Source: CAZXEJ01 sp964639895
Lineage (GTDB): Bacteria; Desulfobacterota_D; UBA1144; Nemesobacterales; JADFKM01
NCBI GenBank assembly: GCA_964639895.1
Contig: CAZXEJ010000032.1
Location: 1 to 26,662 of the forward strand
DNA: 26,662 nucleotides
Direction: 5' to 3'
The stretch's first letter is position 1. Each line of letters begins with the position of its first letter. This document shows positions 15,424-23,353 of the stretch, one piece after another. The notes beneath the pieces were generated by a model. The model saw only the letters and a list, made by a program, of their open reading frames with translations. It was not told the origin of the DNA and searched no databases. A program made the position numbers and the translations under genes.

Positions 15424-16866
15424 ATGGCCATAGTAACCTTTGACCCCTCTCTCGATCCATCGACGGCCTATGGAGGCGGAGTAGTGGCGCTGATCGTAAA
15501 CTGGAACAAGAAGCGCTACCTTCTGCGCCTGCTCGATTCGCTCGACGCCCTGCCGCAGCCGCTCTCGGTCCTGGTCGTCGACAACGCCTCGACCGACGGC
15601 TCCCCCGAGGCCGCCCTCGCGGCACACCCCCGGATCGAACTCATACGCAACAGTCGCAACCTGGGCGGGACGGGCGGATTCAACACCGGCCTCCGTTGGG
15701 TGCTGGAAAGGGCGCAAGCCCACCGCTACGTCTGGATGCTCGACAACGACGCCGACATCGACGACACCACCCTTGAGGCGCTGGTGGCGACGATGGAGGC
15801 CGACCCTGCGGTAGGAGTGGCCGGATCCAGGATAGTGGACATCGACGATCACAGCGTCACCGTAGAACTCGGGGCCACCTTCCGGTGGGACACCATAGGT
15901 GTCGAGCCGGTCTTGAGAAACGTAAAGGAGCTTGCTCAGGTCGAGGATGTCCGCGAGGTGGACTACGTGGCAGTCTGCTCGGCGTTGGTACGTATGGAGG
16001 CGCTCCGCGCGGTGGGACCGATGGACGAGCGGATGTTCATATTCTGGGATGACATGGACTGGGGTCTCTGCTTCAAGGAGAAGGGCTGGAAGGTGGTGGC
16101 CGTACCCGGCTCCGTTGCGTATCACGGCTCGTTCACGGAAAGGAGGCGGGGAGTGCTCACAGGCTTCTACTACGGCACGCGTAACGCGCTTCTGGTCTAT
16201 TCGAAGCACACTCCCCCCCTACGGAGGCTGCGCATCTTCTACCGATACATGCGCTATTTCTGCAAGGGGATGCTGTTCCTCCTGCTAACCGGGCACGGAC
16301 GCGACGCTTCCCTCGCCATAAGGGCCCTTTCGGACTTCTGCGCGTCGCGCTGGGGGCAGTACTCGGGAGATCCAGTAGAAGAGACGAGCGAGAAGGACGG
16401 CGAGGCCGACCCCAGGGTTCTACTCCAAGGAAAAACACCTCGGAACATACTGATCGTTGCAGGCGACACCAGACCCAACATCTTAAGGCTGCGCGATCGC
16501 ATACGCAAAGTCTTCCCCGACGCCCGCCTTACACTTCTGGTAGAGGACGACAGAGTGGAACTCTTCAAGGACCAGTTCAACGACGTAGTTCTCATTGAAA
16601 CTACCAAACGGGCATCGCTTCTCTACAATGCGGTGCTCTTCGTCCGACTGGCGCTCTCGGGCTTCGAGGTCGTATTCACCCCCAACACCTCCCCCTACAC
16701 CTTCGCGTTGAGGAGTGTGATCGCATACGACGCCGACGCAGACACGTTCCGGCTAAGCGCCAACAACCTGCTCAATATATACAAGCCTCTGGCGGCCACG
16801 TTACTCGGCGAAGCCGCCTCGGTGCTGCTTACTCCCTACGTATTGATAAAAAGCCTCAAGTACTAG
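15424..16866 (+). CDS. family 2 glycosyltransferase fused to an unknown C-terminal Rossmann-like domain
   Basis: A 480-aa protein. The N-terminal GT2 domain (about 15-290) is of the rhamnosyltransferase/GlfT-like type: LIVNWNKKRYLLRLLDSL, VVDNASTDGS, NLGGTGGFNTGLRW, the metal-binding LDNDADID, and FIFWDDMDWGLCFKEKGWKV with YHGS after it. From about residue 337 there is a second segment of about 140 residues beginning NILIVAGDTRPNILRLRDRI, with alternating beta and alpha character and a VVFTPNTSPYTFALRS motif. It resembles the N-terminal half of GT-B/heptosyltransferase folds, but I do not recognise it. GGAGG lies 12 nt before the ATG. It is the last gene of the export cluster, 68 nt after the ATPase gene. 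Confidence 0.88.
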   Translation: MAIVTFDPSLDPSTAYGGGVVALIVNWNKKRYLLRLLDSLDALPQPLSVLVVDNASTDGSPEAALAAHPRIELIRNSRNLGGTGGFNTGLRWVLERAQAHRYVWMLDNDADIDDTTLEALVATMEADPAVGVAGSRIVDIDDHSVTVELGATFRWDTIGVEPVLRNVKELAQVEDVREVDYVAVCSALVRMEALRAVGPMDERMFIFWDDMDWGLCFKEKGWKVVAVPGSVAYHGSFTERRRGVLTGFYYGTRNALLVYSKHTPPLRRLRIFYRYMRYFCKGMLFLLLTGHGRDASLAIRALSDFCASRWGQYSGDPVEETSEKDGEADPRVLLQGKTPRNILIVAGDTRPNILRLRDRIRKVFPDARLTLLVEDDRVELFKDQFNDVVLIETTKRASLLYNAVLFVRLALSGFEVVFTPNTSPYTFALRSVIAYDADADTFRLSANNLLNIYKPLAATLLGEAASVLLTPYVLIKSLKY

Positions 16867-17175
16867 CGCCTCACCTACACCCGTGCAATCCCCAGAGGAT
16901 CAGGGACAGTGGGCGATGCCCCATGCCGCAGGGGGTCGTGAAAGAGGTCACCAACCCAGGGGAGATGGACGCCGCATCCTGGATGAAGGGCCTATCTCTT
17001 TTTGTGTTTTCCGGCGACAGAGGAGAATGGATGTGGCCGCTCTGCGGACACACGTTGCAACCACCTGGATTACGCCCAATGCGCAGGGTCGACAAGGGCG
17101 AGACAAGGCGTGAAGCCTTGAGGCGGCCCCGCGCCTTTCATCACCGGCGCCGTATGAGGAGCCTCACCGTCGGGG
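16867..17175. other. intergenic stretch between glycan cluster and ispD
   Basis: About 310 nt without a gene. A small CATC-CTG-GATG fold inside a GCC/GGC pairing (16971-16992) is followed by a T-rich run (TCTCTTTTTGTGTTTT, 16995-17010), which could be a weak terminator for the plus-strand glycan cluster. The rest shows no family resemblance on either strand. Confidence 0.35.
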
Positions 17176-17181
17176 TATAAT
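17176..17181 (+). promoter_or_regulatory. -10 element upstream of ispD
   Basis: A perfect TATAAT preceded by GGGG; no good -35 hexamer is found at 16-18 nt spacing, so an activator or a relaxed -35 would be needed. It would place the start of the ispD transcript near 17188 and leave a leader of about 95 nt. Confidence 0.4.
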
Positions 17182-17198
17182 GGATGCCGAGTGCGTGA

Positions 17199-17228
17199 CC
17201 GACCGAGCCGGGCGGGCTTGTCGGTCGG
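17199..17228 (+). promoter_or_regulatory. strong stem-loop in the ispD 5' leader
   Basis: Perfect 8-bp stem CCGACCGA/TCGGTCGG around a 14-nt loop that can add an inner GCC/GGC pairing. It sits about 10 nt into the predicted ispD transcript and 55 nt before the start codon. There is no T-tract, so a terminator or attenuator role is not shown; it may stabilise the mRNA or bind a regulator. Confidence 0.4.
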
Positions 17229-17282
17229 CAAGCCGAGCAGGCAATCACGGTGCTTGGCCACAGGAGAGACCGGAGGTGACGG

Positions 17283-17990
17283 ATGAAGGTATCGGCCGTG
17301 TTGCTTGCGGCAGGATCAAGCCGCAGGGCCGGGGGGGACGTACCCAAACAGTTCGCCGAGCTTTACGGCAGGCCCATGCTGCTCTATTCCATCGAGATGC
17401 TTCTCGGGCTGGAAGCCGTAGGCGAAGCGGTGGTGGTGATACCGCCCGGAGCCCAAGCGCTGGCCGAGCGTCTCGTAGCACCTTACGGCGGTCGAAAACC
17501 GATCAAGGTGGCCGAGGGAGGACCGCAAAGGCAACACTCCTCCCGGGTAGGTGTGATGCTAACCGATCCGGGCGCCGACATCGTGCTCATACACGACGCC
17601 GCCCGCCCGCTGGCGAGCGCTGCACTCACGGAGCGTGTGATCGAGGCCGCATCAAGAAGCGGGGGGGCCGTACCGGTTTTGCCAGTGAGCGATACCGTGA
17701 TAGAGGTGGGTGAGAGGGGCACCGTAGCACGGGTCCTCGAAAGGGACAAGCTGGCTGCGTGCCAGACACCCCAGGGCTTCAGGGCCGAACTCATAAGGCA
17801 GGCCCATACCGAAGCACACGCGCGTGGGATGGAAGGATTCACCGACGACGGCTCGCTCGTCCTACGCTTGGCGGGATCGGTGATCGAGACCGTGCCCGGT
17901 GAGCGTTGGAATCTGAAGGTCACCTATGCGGAAGATTTCATCGTGGCCGAGGCGCTGTTGAAGTCGCTCAGACGATCCAAGGCGGGATGA
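17283..17990 (+). CDS. ispD: 2-C-methyl-D-erythritol 4-phosphate cytidylyltransferase
   Basis: A 235-aa enzyme of the non-mevalonate isoprenoid pathway that couples MEP and CTP to CDP-methylerythritol. Signature motifs are present: VLLAAGSSRRAGGDVPKQF at the N-terminus, EGGPQRQHSS, LIHDAARPL, the DTVIEV region, ACQTPQGF, TDDGSLV and GERWNLKVTYAEDF at the end. The start ATG follows GGAGGTG at 5 nt. Full length for the family. No ispF or ispG is adjacent. It converges on the flavoprotein gene with 51 nt between the stops. Confidence 0.96.
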   Translation: MKVSAVLLAAGSSRRAGGDVPKQFAELYGRPMLLYSIEMLLGLEAVGEAVVVIPPGAQALAERLVAPYGGRKPIKVAEGGPQRQHSSRVGVMLTDPGADIVLIHDAARPLASAALTERVIEAASRSGGAVPVLPVSDTVIEVGERGTVARVLERDKLAACQTPQGFRAELIRQAHTEAHARGMEGFTDDGSLVLRLAGSVIETVPGERWNLKVTYAEDFIVAEALLKSLRRSKAG

Positions 17991-18041
17991 AAGCGTCCGT
18001 CGTGGGGGGGCGGAGAGCCGCGACAGTGTGGAGGCCGGTAT

Positions 18042-19346
18042 CTATCGTCCCAGCGCAGCCCCTGCAAAGAAGCCGTCCCTCAGCGAATCGGCTATACCCT
18101 GGAACACCCACCGAGCGTACCTCCCCACCTGGAATATACCCTGCTTCCGCAGCGCCTCCATCGCGTTCTGGCGCCATCGCGACCCGGGCCACGACCACGT
18201 GTAGGCGACCTCGATCCAGGTGGGGTCCACCACCTCGACATCCCCGACGAAGCCCCACTCCTTGAGCTCGGCCACCGTATCGGCCGCGTAACGCCTTACC
18301 TCTTCATCAGCAGGCCTCTGGCCACCGACGTAGGCCTTCTCGACGTAGATACTGACCTTGGAGTTCTCCTTACGCGAAGAAGCGGGCAGGAACGAGGGGT
18401 CGACGTTGCTGTAGAATCCCACCCTGTGGAAGCGGCTCCTGCTGTCGGGAATGTAGAGCCAGTGGTGGTCGGGGCAGCGCTCCCCCCTCTCGGCCCCGAT
18501 GTTGAGCACAAGTACCGACGTGTAGCAGTCCGGTTCCTCGCCGGGGTCACACCGCGCGTAGTCCACCATCTTGTTAAGAGGGAGCGTGGATATGAGTCTC
18601 TCGTACCCCACCCCAGAGCCGTCTTCAAACTGCACCTCGCGCCTGCGGGGATCGATGGCGGCGACGCGACTTGAATAGTGGATCTCGGCTCTATCACCCA
18701 TACGTCCCGCAAGCTCGTTCAGCCCTTCTTCGGGGTATATGAATGTGACGTTGTATCCCACCGGTTCGCTCTCACCCAAGGCGCCACGCACGGCACAGGA
18801 GAGGTCTACGGGAGACTTGTAGGCATCCTGCGGGGCGATCCTGGTCCACAGTCCGGCCGTATAGAGCTCGTGGAAGGGAGCGAAGAACAGTTCCGTGAGC
18901 GTCTTGCCGAAGCTCACCTCGAGCCACTCGGCCATGGTCTCGGGCACGAGGCGCGGGGCGTTTATGATTTCGTCGATCACCTTTGCCGCAGTATCGCGCC
19001 CAAGATAGGAGAGGTGGTTTTGTATTGGATAGGGCACGTAGAGGTCGTCGCGGCTGAAATAGACGGCCGAGCGTCTGCGATAAGTCTTGACCGTGGTGGT
19101 CCGCCGGATGAACTCCAACACGGCCGGATCACCGCCGAATATCCAGTGGCCCCCACCGATCTCGAACCTGTAGGCCTCGCCGTCATCCGGTACACGATAC
19201 AGCCGATCCCCTTCACCCGGCCTCACGTAGTAGGAAGAACAGATGCCTCCCGGGACGGGCTGTGCCTCGAAGACCCGAAGGCCGGACGAAAGCGCCGCGG
19301 CAAGGCCCGTGACCCCGGCTCCCAGAATGATCGTATCTGCGCCCAT
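18042..19346 (-). CDS. FAD-dependent amine-oxidase-fold protein, UDP-galactopyranose mutase-like
   Basis: A 434-aa flavoprotein. The N-terminal Rossmann motif GAGVTGLAAAL is the ADP-binding loop, with the ligand acid in the following VFEAQPVPGG stretch. GGGHWIFGG, PFHELYTAGLW and the C-terminal GIFQVGRYARWVFQGIADSLRDG resemble UDP-galactopyranose mutase and related nucleotide-sugar flavoproteins that make or modify surface sugars. A protoporphyrinogen-oxidase-like or desaturase-like role is possible; the specificity is unproven. Start ATG 19346 follows AGGGAG about 11 nt upstream. It is separated by ispD from the glycan cluster, which suggests, but does not show, a shared role in envelope sugars. 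Confidence 0.8.
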   Translation of the reverse strand: MGADTIILGAGVTGLAAALSSGLRVFEAQPVPGGICSSYYVRPGEGDRLYRVPDDGEAYRFEIGGGHWIFGGDPAVLEFIRRTTTVKTYRRRSAVYFSRDDLYVPYPIQNHLSYLGRDTAAKVIDEIINAPRLVPETMAEWLEVSFGKTLTELFFAPFHELYTAGLWTRIAPQDAYKSPVDLSCAVRGALGESEPVGYNVTFIYPEEGLNELAGRMGDRAEIHYSSRVAAIDPRRREVQFEDGSGVGYERLISTLPLNKMVDYARCDPGEEPDCYTSVLVLNIGAERGERCPDHHWLYIPDSRSRFHRVGFYSNVDPSFLPASSRKENSKVSIYVEKAYVGGQRPADEEVRRYAADTVAELKEWGFVGDVEVVDPTWIEVAYTWSWPGSRWRQNAMEALRKQGIFQVGRYARWVFQGIADSLRDGFFAGAALGR

Positions 19347-19371
19347 GGTATAAGATGCTCCCTAGTGTGGC

Positions 19372-19399
19372 GTAATACAATAAAATACACCTAAAACAA
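19372..19399 (-). promoter_or_regulatory. promoter of the flavoprotein gene
   Basis: Minus-strand TTGTTT (plus 19394-19399), 16-nt AT-rich spacer, TATTAC (plus 19372-19377). It lies in the 154-nt gap after hyuA and leaves a leader of about 19 nt that carries the AGGGAG site, so this gene can be transcribed independently of hyuA. Confidence 0.4.
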
Positions 19400-19500
19400 C
19401 TTCACTACGACCACCACGCCGAACTATGGAGCCGGACGCTCTCTCCACGCGCAGGGACTACACGAATATACGCCCACCCGACGGCCTCTCCATGCGCGGC

Positions 19501-21459
19501 CTATGAAGAACGCGGTACGGCCACGATGTTGCCGTAGCCGTCCACCTCGCAGCCGTAGTCGGGTGGGATGAACAAGGTCGCCGTCTCCTCCACCACCACA
19601 GCCGGACCGGCAAACCTGAAGCCCGGCGGCAACGTGTCCCGCACGTAGCAGGTGGCCCGCCTCGAGGCCGTCCCATCGTGCAGCTCTACGGGCCAGCTCT
19701 CTACGGCTCCTCCGCCGCGGTTCAAGGGCGGCAACTCCAGTTTCGGCATCGGAATCACCACGCGGAGGCGCAGCGCCACGACCTCCACCTCGGCGTCTTC
19801 TTTCCTGTAGCCGTAGAGGCGTTCGTGCGCCCGGTGGAACTCCTCGACGAACCCCTTGCAAAAGGGGATCGTGATCTCGTGGGACTGCCTCCTGTAGCGC
19901 GCATCCATCATGGGCTGCTTCACCACTGACTTGCCCGCAAATTCGCGGCGCGCCTCGTCCTCGAGCATGGATAGGGATCGCGCAAGCACCTGCCAGGCAT
20001 CCTCCTGACCAGAGGTTACAAAACACGCCCTGCTGTAGTCACGAAACGCATCGGCAAGCAACATGCCCACGGCCGAAAGAGCTCCGGCGCGGCTTGGAAA
20101 GAGCACGGCTTTGACGCCGAGCGACCTGCCCAGGTCGCACGCGTGGAGTCCGCCGGCTCCCCCGAAAGAGACGAGCACGAACTCACGAGGGTCGTACCCC
20201 TTACCGATCGAGATTACCCTCAGGGCCCGCTCCATGTTGGAGTTGGAGACGGACACCACCCCCTGGGCCGTGCTTTCCAACGAGAGACCCATCCTCTCTG
20301 CGAGCGGGCGCAGCGATGCCGCCGACAGGGCCGGATCGATCCTCATCCGTCCTCCCAGGAACCACTCGGCCCTTATGCGGCCCAGAACGACGTTGGCGTC
20401 GGTCACTGTGGGCTCCCCACCAACCCCGTAGCAGGCTGGCCCCGGGCTTGCACCGGCGCTCTCAGGCCCCACCTTGAGCGCCCCTCCCGGATCGAGCCGT
20501 GCTATGGAGCCGCCGCCGGCCCCTATGGTCTTGACCTCGATCATGGGCACCTTGATGGGGATGCCGTCGAGCAGCGTCTCGGTGGTGAATTTGATCTCAC
20601 CGTCCGTAAGGGCCACGTCCGTGGAGGTGCCGCCCATGTCGTAGGTGAGAACCTTGTCGTAGCCCATCATGCGAGCCACGTGAACTCCTCCCACCACACC
20701 ACCGGCGGGCCCGGAAAGAATCAGCCTTACGGGCTCTCGAGCGGCGGTCTCGGGGCTTATGATGCCGCCGTTTGACTGCATGACATGCAGCTCGGCACCG
20801 CCGAGAGCCCGGGCCAAGCCCTCGATATAGCCCTTCACCACGGGCGTAAGGTAGGAATTGGCCACAACGGTGGCCGTCCGCTCGTACTCGCGAAACTCTG
20901 GCAGAAGCCGGGCCGAGACTGTCACAGGAAGCCCCGTCGCTACGGCCACCCTCTCTACGGCAAACTCGTTGGCCGGCTGAGCATAGGAATGAAGCAGCGA
21001 GACGGCAATGCACTGGGCACCCGCCGCGACGGCCGCCTCGACTACCATCTCGACCTCGCGCACGTCCACGGGTATGCGTATTTCGCCCCTCCACGTGGTC
21101 CTCTCGGTGATGCCGAAGCGCAGTCTCCTGGGCACGAGCGGCCTCGGGGGCTTCCAATGGAAGTCGTAAAGCTCCCCTCTGTTTTGCCTTCCGATTTCAA
21201 TTACGTGCTCGAATCCGCGTGTGGTTATGAGAGCGACGTCGGCCCCCTTCCTCTCGAGCAGGGTGTTCGTGGCCACCGTGGTGCCGTGGATGATAGCGGC
21301 ACCCTTCGACTCTCCGCCCAAAAGGTATGTCAGCCCCTCCAGCACCGCCCGCGCCGGTTCGTCCGGGGTGGACGGCACCTTGTGTATGGCTAGCCTCTCG
21401 CCGTCGAAGAGGGCGAAATCGGTGAACGTGCCTCCTGTATCGATCCCTATCCTTACCAT
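19501..21459 (-). CDS. hydantoinase/oxoprolinase A-subunit family protein (HyuA-like)
   Basis: A 652-aa ATP-binding protein of the family that opens hydantoins, 5-oxoproline or acetophenone-type substrates using ATP. The N-terminal RIGIDTGGTFTDF, the middle HGTTVATNTLLER, the acetate/sugar-kinase-like MGGTSTDVAL and the GAGGGSIAR block are all family marks. The C-terminal FRFAGPAVVVEETATLFIPP is the usual end of the A subunit. The start is set at ATG 21459 (MVRIGIDTGG), which follows AGGGA; the longer frame to 21492 is rejected. These enzymes normally need a B subunit encoded next to them; none is present here. Substrate unknown. Confidence 0.92.
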   Translation of the reverse strand: MVRIGIDTGGTFTDFALFDGERLAIHKVPSTPDEPARAVLEGLTYLLGGESKGAAIIHGTTVATNTLLERKGADVALITTRGFEHVIEIGRQNRGELYDFHWKPPRPLVPRRLRFGITERTTWRGEIRIPVDVREVEMVVEAAVAAGAQCIAVSLLHSYAQPANEFAVERVAVATGLPVTVSARLLPEFREYERTATVVANSYLTPVVKGYIEGLARALGGAELHVMQSNGGIISPETAAREPVRLILSGPAGGVVGGVHVARMMGYDKVLTYDMGGTSTDVALTDGEIKFTTETLLDGIPIKVPMIEVKTIGAGGGSIARLDPGGALKVGPESAGASPGPACYGVGGEPTVTDANVVLGRIRAEWFLGGRMRIDPALSAASLRPLAERMGLSLESTAQGVVSVSNSNMERALRVISIGKGYDPREFVLVSFGGAGGLHACDLGRSLGVKAVLFPSRAGALSAVGMLLADAFRDYSRACFVTSGQEDAWQVLARSLSMLEDEARREFAGKSVVKQPMMDARYRRQSHEITIPFCKGFVEEFHRAHERLYGYRKEDAEVEVVALRLRVVIPMPKLELPPLNRGGGAVESWPVELHDGTASRRATCYVRDTLPPGFRFAGPAVVVEETATLFIPPDYGCEVDGYGNIVAVPRSS

Positions 21460-21910
21460 CGTCCCTGAACCCGGGCGGCGCGCCCAAGTCATAAGCGCCG
21501 CAATACGGCGGATGCGGTGGAACTAAAATAGTACCATAGGGGAATGAGCAAACCACCGCTTCCAGCCGGGGTGGACTCTGTGCGGCACGCGATGGTAGCA
21601 CCCAAGTATAGAGCGCCACTCCAACCCCACGCACTAGGCGCCACCCGGCACTACCTACCAGAGAACCGGCGGGAGAAATGGCGGCGGCCCACACGGGCGC
21701 GTTCCACGCCGAATCACGCCCGTAGCTATTTGTGAGGCGATGCGGTCGGGGCCGTAACGAAGGACGTACCGATCCGCGTACAGTTGGGCGATCGCACCGA
21801 CGCCTCACGCGGGCATTCAGCAGTAGTAGATTGGCCTCGCCCTTGGATGAATACTCGCGGGACCGCCTAGTTGAACGTCTTCAAGCGTGCAGAAGTGAGA
21901 CGTATACCCC
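21460..21910. other. gene-free stretch between rpoZ and hyuA
   Basis: A 451-nt gap. Short plus-strand frames look spurious. On the minus strand a TATTTT/TACTAT AT-rich patch (plus about 21524-21535) may be the -10 of hyuA, giving a leader of about 65 nt. A small CCGC/GCGG inverted repeat (about 21496-21512) lies within that leader. No tRNA or other RNA was recognised. Confidence 0.4.
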
Positions 21911-22144
21911 TCAGACGGCCTCGCTCTCGGGGGCCTCGGCTTCCGAGGGGGGCTCGGGGGACTTCACCCTCACCTTGCCCTCTGCGATCTCGCGCAGTGC
22001 AAGGACCACTTCCTTGTTGTCCCGCTCGCTCGAGAGGGGCTGCGCTCCGCGGACCAGCTGTTTGGCCCTCTTCATGGCCGCTATGGCCAGAGTGTAGCGG
22101 TTTGGGATCTTCTCCAGACAGTCTTCAATCGTGACCCGTGCCAT
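21911..22144 (-). CDS. rpoZ: RNA polymerase omega subunit
   Basis: A 77-aa small subunit that helps assemble and stabilise RNA polymerase. The N-terminus MARVTIEDCLEKIPNRYTLAIAAMKRAKQL is the RpoZ signature, followed by DNKEVVLALREIAEGKV. The C-terminus is a short Pro/Glu-rich acidic tail. The start is ATG 22144 rather than the longer frame to 22267, which runs through the promoter. No gmk or spoT is beside it as in many bacteria; downstream is a gene-free stretch and upstream the divergent hisIE. Confidence 0.95.
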   Translation of the reverse strand: MARVTIEDCLEKIPNRYTLAIAAMKRAKQLVRGAQPLSSERDNKEVVLALREIAEGKVRVKSPEPPSEAEAPESEAV

Positions 22145-22197
22145 GGCAGGCCCTACCCCTCCGTGTAATGGGATCGATTTGCAAGCGTGTATCGATA

Positions 22198-22225
22198 AAT
22201 ATAAACGGAAATGACGACAAGTAAA
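22198..22225 (-). promoter_or_regulatory. promoter of rpoZ
   Basis: Minus-strand TTTACT (plus 22220-22225), 16-nt spacer, TATATT (plus 22198-22203). Each box matches 4-5 of 6 consensus positions. The predicted leader is about 45-50 nt with purine-rich sites before the ATG. Confidence 0.5.
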
Positions 22226-22260
22226 GGTGCGCAATCGACACCCATGGCGCCGCCGGACCT

Positions 22261-22289
22261 TAAACACGGCGGGCGTTTGGTGTTAATAT
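22261..22289 (+). promoter_or_regulatory. promoter of hisIE
   Basis: TAAACA (22261-22266), 17-nt spacer, TAATAT (22284-22289), each with 4 of 6 matches. The leader would be about 25 nt and includes GGAGGG. It lies back to back with the rpoZ promoter in the 175-nt divergent gap. Confidence 0.45.
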
Positions 22290-22319
22290 ATTCCATGCGC
22301 CGTTCCGGAGGGATTCGCC

Positions 22320-23003
22320 ATGATAGAGGTCGATGAGATAAGGTTCGACGAACGCGGGCTCGTACCCGTCGTGGTCCAGGACGCAGAGAGCGGACAAGTG
22401 TTGATGTTCGCCTATGCAGACAGGGAGGCGATAAGGAAGACGCTCGAGACGGGAAAGGCACATTTCTGGAGCAGGTCGCGTAAGAGGCTTTGGAGGAAAG
22501 GCGAGGAGTCGGGCAACGAACAGACCGTAAGGAGCATACACGTCGACTGCGACAACGACTGCATCCTCTTCGTGGTGGAGCAGAAGGGTGTGGCCTGCCA
22601 CACCGGCCAGAGGAGTTGTTTCCACAGGGGAGTGTCCGGTGGAAGCGATACCGGCGTGGAGGAGGCACCGTCGTGGTCGGGTGCCCGTGGAGGCGCCCGC
22701 GGAAAGACACTCGATGATGTCTACCGCGTGGTGGACGATCGGCTGCGCAACCCGCGCCCGGGCTCGTACGTAGGCAGGCTCAAGAAGAAGGGAATGGACG
22801 CCGTCCTCAAGAAGATCGGCGAGGAGGCGGCCGAGACGATAGTGGCCGTAAAGAACGCCGACCCGAAGGAGATCGTCTACGAGACGGCGGACCTCATGTT
22901 CCACACCCTCGTCGCGCTGGCCCTCTCGGGACTCAACCCCCAAGACGTCTACGACGAATTCGGCCGCAGGTTCGGCAAGCGCAAGGAGGAGTACAACCGC
23001 TGA
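22320..23003 (+). CDS. hisIE: bifunctional phosphoribosyl-AMP cyclohydrolase / phosphoribosyl-ATP pyrophosphatase
   Basis: A 227-aa fusion carrying out the second and third steps of histidine synthesis. The HisI part (about 1-115) has QDAESGQVLMFAYAD, FWSRSRKRLWRKGEESGN, the metal-binding VDCDNDCILF and GVACHTGQRSCF. A Gly/Ser-rich linker (about 116-130) leads to the HisE part (about 130-220) with GSYVGRLKKKGMDAVLKKIGEEAAETIVA and the TADLMFH motif. The start ATG 22320 follows GGAGGG at 7 nt. No other his gene is in the window, so histidine genes are dispersed. It ends only 7 nt from the convergent FmdB gene. Confidence 0.97.
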   Translation: MIEVDEIRFDERGLVPVVVQDAESGQVLMFAYADREAIRKTLETGKAHFWSRSRKRLWRKGEESGNEQTVRSIHVDCDNDCILFVVEQKGVACHTGQRSCFHRGVSGGSDTGVEEAPSWSGARGGARGKTLDDVYRVVDDRLRNPRPGSYVGRLKKKGMDAVLKKIGEEAAETIVAVKNADPKEIVYETADLMFHTLVALALSGLNPQDVYDEFGRRFGKRKEEYNR

Positions 23004-23010
23004 CGGCCCG

Positions 23011-23274
23011 TCACCTGTTGGCCTTGGGCCTATCCTTCTCCTCTATGTAGTCGCCTATCTGCACCCGCCCCCTCAAGCTCTCGGGCAGGCCGGAGAGATC
23101 GGGTTTGGGCATGTCCGTGCACAGGTCCGACACTATGCCGAACGAAGAGAATATGCGCTCGCGCTTCTTCGAACCGCACTTGGGGCACTTGACGCGGGCT
23201 TCCTCTTCCTTGCTCATGACGAGCTCGGCGTACTGGGCCCCGCACTTGCCGCATTCGTACTCGTATATTGGCAT
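23011..23274 (-). CDS. FmdB-family zinc-ribbon protein, copy 2
   Basis: An 87-aa protein starting MPIYEYEC, with two CxxC pairs (CGKC and CPKC) that form a zinc ribbon over residues 8-42, then RERIFSSFG and a 45-residue polar tail. FmdB-type proteins are common small putative regulatory or chaperone-like zinc proteins; the exact role is unknown. The start is fixed by the family N-terminus and by GGAGGGAG just upstream. It follows copy 1 by 79 nt in the same direction and is probably cotranscribed. Confidence 0.92.
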   Translation of the reverse strand: MPIYEYECGKCGAQYAELVMSKEEEARVKCPKCGSKKRERIFSSFGIVSDLCTDMPKPDLSGLPESLRGRVQIGDYIEEKDRPKANR

Positions 23275-23353
23275 TTCTCCCTCCTCGTGGTTCCCCTCCG
23301 CTGCGGCGGACGCAAAGGCCGCCTCCGGCGGAGGAGGGGTACAGGCAGGCATC

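Noticed and set aside
16883..17180. Small plus-strand frames between the glycan cluster and ispD
   Set aside because: Overlapping frames without ribosome sites or similarity; the stretch is better read as terminator plus promoter region.
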